In this document: positions 54,672-61,602 of the stretch, in pieces
How positions within the stretch are numbered: position 1 is the stretch's first letter
How the letters are laid out: every line of letters starts with the position of its first letter
Source of the DNA: Aquitalea magnusonii
Lineage (GTDB): Bacteria > Pseudomonadota > Gammaproteobacteria > Burkholderiales > Chromobacteriaceae
Direction of reading: 5' to 3'
Assembly (NCBI RefSeq): GCF_003202035.1
Contig: NZ_QJKC01000001.1
Coordinates: 133,114 to 197,113, forward strand
DNA length: 64,000 nt
Program-made: the position numbers and the translations under genes
The notes under the pieces: model-generated
What the model saw: the letters and a program-made list of their open reading frames with translations, nothing else
Databases searched by the model: none
Told to the model about the DNA's origin: nothing

Positions 54672-56635
54672 GATGTGGCTCCCAGATCAGGTGAAAGGTC
54701 AATAAACCAATCCTCCCCCAAGCTTTCAGCTGGATACAGGCTAGTTGATGCCGTGCTGCGATGCTGTTCTTGGAGGGAGGCTGACTGGTCACGTTTTTTC
54801 GTCTTCGTACGCTTGCGAGTCCGTTGAGCAAGGTCGTGCTCGGCTTCTTGGTGGAGTTGGTGAACCTCTCGGCGCAACTTGGCCTTTTCCTGCCGAACTG
54901 TGTCCGCATCCGGCGTGCTAGCTTCGACGGTATCGGATTGAGCGATCCGGGCTTTGCGCTCACGTTGAAAATCGAGCCAACTTGTACCTGGCTCAAGGTC
55001 TTGGGTCAGGCATTCCAGCCGGATCAGGCCCTTGTTGATGGGGTCGTATATGTACGCTTGCGTTACATCCTCAGGGTCGATCCGCAACATCACTTTCTGT
55101 TTGGTGGCCAAGCGCTTCTGCAGGTGTATGAGATAGGGGTGGTGGTAGACCAACCCTTTGGTGCCGATGCGCCCATTACTGATCGTTCGTTCGAAGGTGA
55201 GCCCGGTCTCGACCTCAAGGGTGAGACTGCTGGGTAAGGGGGGAATGGGGTGTTCTTCAACCAGACGGGTCCAGCACTGCAATGGTGTCTCGCCAAGTTC
55301 ACTGTGACGAGTGTTGTGGTACTCCATTACCACCCAGCGGTAGACCAATTGACGCAGCTCATGCAGCGTCAGGTGGGCGAGCTTTTCTGAAGGGTAATCC
55401 CCACGTTCCCTGGTGTTCGAGTAGGTTGTTCCGGGGAGTTTGTGAATCAGCCGTCGATTCTGGGTGCCGAGGAACCGCTCGCCAGGTCCCCGGTACCACG
55501 GCATCCCTGGTGGGCAATACTGCATGTCCGCGTGCATGTCCGCACAAAACTGCTTGTGAGCATGGCCATGAAATTCCGGGCCATTGTCCATGCAGATCAG
55601 ACGGAACTGCCCCTCTACCGGCCAGGTGAAACTGCTGCCATTCGGCAAACTATCCAGGATGGCTTGCTTACTGGTCACAGCCTGACGCAAGCACATCAGG
55701 ACAGCGATACTTGAGGGCGGCTCCAGATCAATGTAAATCCCGCACACCATCCGGGTTCTCCGATCGAGTGCAACGGTGCAGGTCGGTCTTTTCAGCGGTT
55801 GCCTTGTGATGGGGTGGACAACAATGACATCCAGTCGGGTGTGATCGATTTCCACCCGCTCCAGTGGAAACATGGCGATCGGCCCGTTACGACGCGTTCT
55901 GAAGTAGCGACGCGCGTATTTTTCACCGTAGCGTCTTGCTTTCAAAATGAAGGGGTCCAGCAGACGGTTGATGAGCTTGCAAAATCCGCCATAGCTGACT
56001 GCTCGTAATTTGGCGTCTGCCGGCCGTGCCGCATTTGCCTCCGTGATGCGGTCTACCAGTTCAGCGTGTGCGTCACGTTTACTAATCCGCGCGCGGGTCA
56101 GATAAAAGGTATCAACCGTCTCATAGAACAACTCCAGCACTTCCGCATCCACCTGGCCGTAACGGCGGCCGCAGTTGGCTGTCAGGGGTGCCAGCGCCAT
56201 CACATCTTCGCCGCTGTCGACGAACAAACGGCACCACCTGTAGATGGATGTGTGGCCTGGCGGTTTGGTATCGCCGATCATCGCGGCAATCTGTGACGCA
56301 ATGGGCTTTACTTCCCACGCCCGAGAAAAGGATTGGGTGTTGTCGAGTACCGCACGCACATACAGCAGCCGACGCCGGAGTGTGCGTTGATGGTGCTCGG
56401 GGAGAGCAGAGGGGATAGGTGGCAGTCCATCGTCCCGGAACAGGGCATCTTGGTCCTCGACAATCTTCAGGACACCTTGTTGGTCGTACTCTTCGATGTC
56501 ATCGCGGCTTATCTGCTTGACGTTGGAGGTTCGCTCATTCAGAAGGGTTGCGCTCTGGTTCGGTTGGGTAGTGAGGACGCGAAATGGCTGACCATAAAGG
56601 GTGAGCGAGAGCCCAGGGCGTAAAGGCATTGTCAT
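54668..56635 (-). CDS. tnsB: TnsB-like DDE transposase
   Basis: 655 residues from the ATG that overlaps the tnsA stop; a longer frame to 56776 lies inside tnsA and is not used. N-terminal helix-turn-helix segments precede the RNase H-fold core with Asp264 (VEIDHTRLD), Asp350 (CMDNGPEF) and Glu386 (GERFLGTQNR), with 35 residues between the last two. A Mu-type C-terminal region and a Lys/Arg-rich tail follow. It cuts and joins the 3' ends of the element. Confidence 0.93.
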   Translation of the reverse strand: MTMPLRPGLSLTLYGQPFRVLTTQPNQSATLLNERTSNVKQISRDDIEEYDQQGVLKIVEDQDALFRDDGLPPIPSALPEHHQRTLRRRLLYVRAVLDNTQSFSRAWEVKPIASQIAAMIGDTKPPGHTSIYRWCRLFVDSGEDVMALAPLTANCGRRYGQVDAEVLELFYETVDTFYLTRARISKRDAHAELVDRITEANAARPADAKLRAVSYGGFCKLINRLLDPFILKARRYGEKYARRYFRTRRNGPIAMFPLERVEIDHTRLDVIVVHPITRQPLKRPTCTVALDRRTRMVCGIYIDLEPPSSIAVLMCLRQAVTSKQAILDSLPNGSSFTWPVEGQFRLICMDNGPEFHGHAHKQFCADMHADMQYCPPGMPWYRGPGERFLGTQNRRLIHKLPGTTYSNTRERGDYPSEKLAHLTLHELRQLVYRWVVMEYHNTRHSELGETPLQCWTRLVEEHPIPPLPSSLTLEVETGLTFERTISNGRIGTKGLVYHHPYLIHLQKRLATKQKVMLRIDPEDVTQAYIYDPINKGLIRLECLTQDLEPGTSWLDFQRERKARIAQSDTVEASTPDADTVRQEKAKLRREVHQLHQEAEHDLAQRTRKRTKTKKRDQSASLQEQHRSTASTSLYPAESLGEDWFIDLSPDLGATS

Positions 56636-57282
56636 ATGCGTGCTCCTTCGGCCAGGTGTACCGTGAGTAGTGGGGTCACTTTCTCTCGCTTGTCGTAATC
56701 CAGCCATCCCTCCCAAAGCAGCCGGTACAGCCCTGCTAAGGTGAGGTCTTTGTTGCCAAAACGGATGGCCAGCCATGCTAACCGGCAGGCTGTGCCCTGG
56801 GATAGGAAATTCGCGATGTGCTGTCGATCCCGTTGGGTAACAAACACATCCACATAGTGTTTCAGGAAATTCAGATTGGCGAGTTGGTTGCCAGAACGGA
56901 TGAGCTTGCTATCCACCACGATGTATTCGTAGCCCAGCGTGGCAAGTCGAAGCCCAATGGCATTAGCCTTCGACTTGAAAGTAGTGTCAGCAGCTACTTC
57001 ATCGGATTTGACTTCATAAATTGTCACCAGCCGGCTTTTGTCCTTCCAGTGCACTTCAAAGTCTGGGGTGTACCAATGCCACTCACCATCGAGGCAATAG
57101 TCAAACTTCCTCGGTTGCCCATATATTTCACGAATGGCTGGGTTGGCTTCTAGGTGGAGCAGCCAGTCTCTTTCCAGCGTACTTTCCCATGGGATTTGGC
57201 CATTCATTTTGTAGCTGTAGGACAGACCGATCACTTTTTTGCTGTTGTGGTTGTGGATCTTGCGTACAGAAGGGATCAACAT
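56632..57282 (-). CDS. tnsA: TnsA-like endonuclease subunit of heteromeric transposase
   Basis: 216 residues, shorter than Tn7 TnsA (273). The restriction-like catalytic residues are visible in WESTLERD (Glu33/Glu37), WYTPDFEV (Asp74) and IYEVKSD (Glu90, Lys92); a winged-helix C-terminal domain follows (LTLAGLYRLLWEGWL). It cuts the 5' ends so the element moves by cut-and-paste. First gene of the tnsA-tnsB-tnsC-tniQ operon, so one transposon end is expected upstream (right of 57.3 kb), but I could not recognise it. Confidence 0.9.
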   Translation of the reverse strand: MLIPSVRKIHNHNSKKVIGLSYSYKMNGQIPWESTLERDWLLHLEANPAIREIYGQPRKFDYCLDGEWHWYTPDFEVHWKDKSRLVTIYEVKSDEVAADTTFKSKANAIGLRLATLGYEYIVVDSKLIRSGNQLANLNFLKHYVDVFVTQRDRQHIANFLSQGTACRLAWLAIRFGNKDLTLAGLYRLLWEGWLDYDKREKVTPLLTVHLAEGARI

Positions 57283-57871
57283 GATTGTTCACCTCCCCAT
57301 GTGCTGTGCTGCTCCTGGCTTTTGGTGTTGACTACAAGAAACGTGCTGAGAATGAGCCTGCTGGTTTTGTCGATCACGACATGGAGGCTGGGGCGGGTGA
57401 TCTCCTGGGACACGGGGTCAATCAGCAGAAGATCAAGAGATTGGTGGGGAATAGTTGTAAACGTTGCCGCCAAAGGGATAACCGGCTGGAGATGTGCAGC
57501 ACCTCGAGGATGCCAGCGCTGATGGCGGTGGCACATGCTGAACTGAATGCTCGACTGGGCTGGAAGGGGGCGGGTCGCACGGCCCCGCCATTCTGGATGG
57601 GGTTTCATGGCTTTTCCTTTGGGCTGCAATCCACGGCAAGCGTGAATTGGCTTGGTAGGGATGAGCAGGGACGGTCCCGGGCAAAACGCCCTTGACTGTC
57701 CCTTTCGGAAAAGCCAGAATGAAATCGACTGGGTCTATATCTAGTCAGTTTCATAAAGCCCTCAGGTTTTCTCAGAACTTGGGGGCTTTGCCTTTCCGTG
57801 ATCACAACGAATAACATCGCGCACGGTTTTTACATGGCACTCTCCTATACAAAATGACTGGGTGGGAATGG
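57283..57871. other. Region upstream of tnsA with transposase remnant and no intact gene
   Basis: 589 bp. It holds the TnsB-like remnant, then GC-rich sequence with GGGACGGTC/GACTGTCCC (57667-57703) and an imperfect hairpin AAAGCCCTCA/TTGGGGGCTTT (57757-57791). The expected right end of the Tn7-like element should lie here, but no TGT-bounded repeat matching the left side was found by eye. Confidence 0.5.
57330..57446 (-). pseudogene. Remnant of a second TnsB/TniA-like transposase
   Basis: The minus strand encodes LDLLLIDPVSQEITRPSLHV then VIDKTSRLILSTFLVV, which lines up with RLDVIVVHPITRQPLKRPTC then TVALDRRTRMVCGIYI in the intact TnsB core (about residues 268-303). Only these roughly 40 residues survive; the flanks have no transposase likeness. 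It comes from a different, related element. Confidence 0.7.
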
Positions 57872-58126
57872 TTAGCCAGTGATGGCTTCAGCTTTCTCTG
57901 GTGATTCTGCCGACAGCGTGTTGGTTAGCTTTTGAGGATCACTGACCACGCCGTCTTTCAGGCCAAGGCGGACGGCAATTTCATGGCTCATACCAATCCG
58001 GCAAGGTTTGTTCCCTTTAAGAACCTGGTAAACCAGTGCTGCCGTGTAGCCATGGAACTTTGCCCAATTGCGAATGGATATTCCTTGCCTATCAAACTCT
58101 TCGCGTACTTGCTCGGGCGTTTTCAT
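57872..58126 (-). CDS. Small HTH DNA-binding protein
   Basis: 84 residues. TPEQVREEFDRQGISIRNWA then KFHGYTAALVYQVLKGNKPC is a lambda-repressor-like helix-turn-helix of the type found in mobile-element regulators. Start at MKTPEQV with AGAGGTG upstream. It is codirectional with tnsA, 590 bp upstream, and may regulate the element. C-terminal tail is polar and short. Confidence 0.75.
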   Translation of the reverse strand: MKTPEQVREEFDRQGISIRNWAKFHGYTAALVYQVLKGNKPCRIGMSHEIAVRLGLKDGVVSDPQKLTNTLSAESPEKAEAITG

Positions 58127-58284
58127 GTGGCACCTCTTCAAAAGTTCACAACATTTCGTACATATATCAGAAGCTAGTTTGTTGATTTGCAAAAGTCAAA
58201 AACTATCTTTTCCTGTAGGTTAATGATTTATTTAAATGGGCGTACCATTTCTGACGTTGGAAATAAATTCCCAAGGTTTGCCGC

Positions 58285-58317
58285 AAAAAAGCCAGAAGTA
58301 CGTAGCTTCTGGCTTTT
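58285..58317. terminator. Bidirectional terminator before the HTH gene
   Basis: AAAAAGCCAGAAG / CTTCTGGCTTTTT is a perfect inverted repeat with A-run and T-run on its sides. It ends the CoiA-like transcript on the minus strand. Confidence 0.8.
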
Positions 58318-58351
58318 TCTGTATCAGAATAATTAAATTTACGTCGTCGCA

Positions 58352-59227
58352 TCATTGGTCAAGCGGCGCTGTTCGACTGATAAGCTCGGATAACACGACG
58401 TCTTTGAAGCGATCGAAGATAATCCAGTTTTTGTAGCGTGGCTCCCATCGTCCACGGCCACGGCAAATTGACTCCACAATGCGTCGAGTAGACTCATCAA
58501 AGCGGTGATAGACCGAGTAATTGCCATAGGGCAACCGTCTGAACCAGACCCATACATTCCCGACGGCAAAGCGTTGCGCATCCGGCCACTGATCCATCAG
58601 GTTGGAGATGGGTGTCAGAGCATCCAGCTCACCAGCGAATGATGAAGGTTCGGCCGCCCCTTCAATCCACTTCCTTCTTTCAAGATCAAACAGAACGGCA
58701 TCTTCAAGCTCATTCCAGCTCCACGGCAGGGTAACCATGTCACTGAGGTCAATCTCCAGGGTCGGTAGAGACAGCTCCTGCAGTTTGTCGGCTTTCACAT
58801 CGTCGACCTTGTGATGGACGGCAATCTCAATGGCAAAAGCGCCATGCGCTGACTGGGCATGACAGTCGACGACTACATCACCACTAGCAGCTTGCAGTCG
58901 ATGCTCGAGCAACACATTCGTCAGATGTAGGTCGGCATTCTGTTGGAGGGAGAGTTGCCCAGCTGGTGCTTTGATGCGGTGAAACTCCAACACCACTTGT
59001 TTGGCGGCTTGGTGCAAGGCTGTCTCGGCACATCCTTGCGCATCGGTTCCCGCTTCGTGGGCGAAGTGGTGGGTTTTCTCCCTTCCGGCATTCTTTGCAA
59101 TCAGACGCTTATGACAACCAGGGCAGGTGCACTCGCAACTCATGCCGGTTGGTACATCATCTACGTGGACCATTCGGCCATCATCGGCGAGGGCGAAGGT
59201 CATCATCGGTTGGGAGGGGCTGGTCAT
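58352..59227 (-). CDS. CoiA-like competence-type nuclease
   Basis: 291 residues. An N-terminal zinc site (CECTCPGCHKRLIAK, then THHFAHEAG) precedes the restriction-like nuclease core: AFAIEIAVHHKVDDVKADKL with Glu and the D-x2-K pattern, then LEIDLS. CoiA family proteins act in DNA processing; in accessory regions they are found near mobile and defence genes. CAGGAG precedes the ATG. Monocistronic, ending at a terminator. Confidence 0.75.
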   Translation of the reverse strand: MTSPSQPMMTFALADDGRMVHVDDVPTGMSCECTCPGCHKRLIAKNAGREKTHHFAHEAGTDAQGCAETALHQAAKQVVLEFHRIKAPAGQLSLQQNADLHLTNVLLEHRLQAASGDVVVDCHAQSAHGAFAIEIAVHHKVDDVKADKLQELSLPTLEIDLSDMVTLPWSWNELEDAVLFDLERRKWIEGAAEPSSFAGELDALTPISNLMDQWPDAQRFAVGNVWVWFRRLPYGNYSVYHRFDESTRRIVESICRGRGRWEPRYKNWIIFDRFKDVVLSELISRTAPLDQ

Positions 59228-59322
59228 GACGTTTACTCCTGGCGTTGAACACAGAAGTCACGCTAGAGCCCGTTATGCGGCTAGAATAGTCTCAAATTGT
59301 CATAAAACTGTTTTGGACAGTT

Positions 59323-60354
59323 ATGGAAGCGCTTGAAAAACAAGAGGAAATGGTAGTCGACGATGACCTGGCTAGTCCGCAAGACTATCTGTCAGGGTTG
59401 CTATGCCTGCAGGGCTTCCTTCGGCATGTGCGAAAGACGACGAAGCCGTATCGTGTGCTGCAGGCGTGGTTGGACTATGAAATCCAGCGTATCAGCGAGG
59501 GGCATAACACCTCGCAATATGATGCAGAGAACCTCCGCGCCTGCTTTGGCGAAACTGGTGATAAGACTGCTTCGGCGTGGATGGCCTCGACTTGGAAGGT
59601 CTTGAACGATTTTGAAGCAGCTCATGGAGAAGGCTTAAGAAGCTGGGCTGCTCAGCATGGGTACTCGGGCTTTTGCCTGCCAAGTAAGCTGGTCAGTCCC
59701 GGCGGAGCTGGGAACACTTCCAAGTTTTTCTTCCGCTTCATTGCTGTTACCCAAAAGCAAACAGCTTCTAGCCAGTCAGAAGCACTCACTCCAGACACCC
59801 CTGTCCAGTACATCATGGACACTCAGATTCAGCCAGCTTGGTGGATCGGATGGCTCCTTAAGTCAGGGTATAGGCTGTACGGCTGGAGAAAATGGCTTTT
59901 CTTCATATATTTTATGACCATTCTGATTGGTGTTGTGATTTACGTTTTTACGGTTTTAATTTCTGCCGTTTATAGCCATTATTTTTTTAACAATTCTACG
60001 GAATTTATTGTTTCAGCTATTACCATTGGGGTTTGTGGATGGCTATTTCTTTCACCAATCGTTCGACTGTTTAATTGGCGAATAACAATGGCGCCGGCAT
60101 TGCTGACAGCATATAAAGAAATTGATGATACTCAATTGGAATTAATGTCCCTGCCGCATGACAAAAATGGTGCAAAAAAAGCAATTCGATTGGTGCGTTA
60201 TAGCGCGGTATGCCCAATTTGCTTGGGAAAGATTAGCTTAAGGAGTGGTGGGCGACGATATCCTGGTCGGCTGGTTGGGCGCTGTGAGGAAGTGCCTGCG
60301 GAGCATGTTTTTAGTTTTGACCGAATGCGGAAAATTGGTGTGCTGCTGCATTAG
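59323..60354 (+). CDS. Membrane protein with C-terminal zinc-ribbon-like motif
   Basis: 343 residues. An N-terminal cytoplasmic helical domain (about 1-170; LRACFGETGDKTASAWMAST), two hydrophobic helices (about 190-220 and 228-248) and a C-terminal segment VCPICLGKISLRSGGRRYPG...GRCEE with three cysteines that may bind zinc. No family recognised. It is divergent from the CoiA-like gene (95 bp spacer) and first of a plus-strand run. Confidence 0.65.
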   Translation: MEALEKQEEMVVDDDLASPQDYLSGLLCLQGFLRHVRKTTKPYRVLQAWLDYEIQRISEGHNTSQYDAENLRACFGETGDKTASAWMASTWKVLNDFEAAHGEGLRSWAAQHGYSGFCLPSKLVSPGGAGNTSKFFFRFIAVTQKQTASSQSEALTPDTPVQYIMDTQIQPAWWIGWLLKSGYRLYGWRKWLFFIYFMTILIGVVIYVFTVLISAVYSHYFFNNSTEFIVSAITIGVCGWLFLSPIVRLFNWRITMAPALLTAYKEIDDTQLELMSLPHDKNGAKKAIRLVRYSAVCPICLGKISLRSGGRRYPGRLVGRCEEVPAEHVFSFDRMRKIGVLLH

Positions 60355-60390
60355 TATTGATTTTATCTAAATTAGTCTGCGAGGTATCTG

Positions 60391-61014
60391 ATGGCTGTGA
60401 GCTTTGGGTTGGCCAAGAAAATAATTGATCATCCAAGCTATAATCTTGGATTGGCATTGCCTTTTATTTCGGCATTTTACATTTTGAATGACGTCTCTCG
60501 GATATCCCTGCCATTGCTTGATATTGATTTAGGTACGTCGCTCTCTGTTGTCATCAAAATAATGGGTGTGGCGTTTTATTACATAATTTTCATTATTCTT
60601 CTTGTGCTTTTTGGTGGTTTTTCCAAACTGGTAAAAGATTCGAAGTTTTATTTAATTTATCCTATATTTATTTTTTTGATAAGTGTTTTTTCGTTTATTT
60701 CCCAAGATGATTCTCCGAGGTTTGGTTTGATATTTGGGGTATTGTCGCTGATGTTATTGTTGTTTTATAAGTTTGACGACGGATACCTGTCACTTTTTTT
60801 GGTTTTGCTTGTTGGTGGACTGTTCTCATTATTCAGTTTTGTTGCTGGGATCATGTGGTTTTTTGGGGTGGGTATATTTCAGAATGAAATCGCTGGGCTC
60901 TTTGGGTTTGCACATGTTTCGGCAGCCTCGCTCAAAGTTGTGTGGCCAATGCTAATAACAACAGGGTATGTAATATACTATGCAATATTTCAAACCGGAG
61001 AGCTTTGGGAGTAA
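60391..61014 (+). CDS. Polytopic membrane protein
   Basis: 207 residues with six to seven hydrophobic helices and almost no long loops. No family recognised. GAGG precedes the ATG. It begins 37 bp after the preceding membrane protein, so they are likely cotranscribed. Strongly AT-rich third positions, unlike its neighbours, suggest a separate origin. Confidence 0.6.
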   Translation: MAVSFGLAKKIIDHPSYNLGLALPFISAFYILNDVSRISLPLLDIDLGTSLSVVIKIMGVAFYYIIFIILLVLFGGFSKLVKDSKFYLIYPIFIFLISVFSFISQDDSPRFGLIFGVLSLMLLLFYKFDDGYLSLFLVLLVGGLFSLFSFVAGIMWFFGVGIFQNEIAGLFGFAHVSAASLKVVWPMLITTGYVIYYAIFQTGELWE

Positions 61015-61056
61015 ATTTCATTTGTGTAATTTTGGTTTTTATTTTTGTGACAATAT

Positions 61057-61554
61057 ATGCGACTCGAAATAAAGCTTGCTAATGGAAATGATTTCATGGA
61101 GTTGGTGCGGTGCTCGGCATCGGAAAATCTATTAGAAGGTGCTCGTAATTATGTAGAACTTCATATCTCTCATCTTAAAGATTTCTATGAGTCCAGAAAT
61201 ACTTGCGATCCCTTCAAGCACGTTGTTGCCTATGCCGTGAACGAGGTAGGGATTATTGTCGGGTTTCGTTATTTTTACCACAAGCCAGGCAGCACTCTTT
61301 GTCATTTGTTTGCCACGTTTGTAGATGTCGATCTTCGCAAAAATGGAATTGCTAGCAGTCTCATTAAAAAATCCTTTGAATTAGCTGTCGCTGATGGCTG
61401 CACGGAGTTTGAGGTCCGACTCACGGAGCCATCTGTCGAGAAAGATGCGCTATTTTATCTATATAAAGAATTTGCCAAATCAAACAGCCTTAAGCTTAAA
61501 ATCTACTATTGGAATAGGTTAGTTCAATTCGACTACGAAACCTGTAATACATGA
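61057..61554 (+). CDS. GNAT-family N-acetyltransferase
   Basis: 165 residues. The acetyl-CoA motif A is FVDVDLRKNGIASSLIKKSF (R-x2-G-x-A form), with motif D/B beta strands after it (EFEVRLTEPSVEKDALFYLY). The substrate is not predictable. No good ribosome site before the ATG; an internal start at MELVRC is possible. It is AT-rich like the gene before it and lies just upstream of the nuclease-NTPase gene. Confidence 0.8.
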   Translation: MRLEIKLANGNDFMELVRCSASENLLEGARNYVELHISHLKDFYESRNTCDPFKHVVAYAVNEVGIIVGFRYFYHKPGSTLCHLFATFVDVDLRKNGIASSLIKKSFELAVADGCTEFEVRLTEPSVEKDALFYLYKEFAKSNSLKLKIYYWNRLVQFDYETCNT

Positions 61555-61602
61555 TTTGAACGGCTGGTTTCATATTGTGATGACACCACCCCAAGAGGCG
61601 CA

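Noticed and set aside
54824-55237. A 137-codon plus-strand frame within tnsB.
   Set aside because: Antisense shadow of a conserved transposase; its hydrophobic look comes from the opposite-strand codons.
51027-57871. A CRISPR-associated transposon.
   Set aside because: No repeat-spacer array and no Cas gene is present near the Tn7-like operon, and TniQ is of the long TnsD type.
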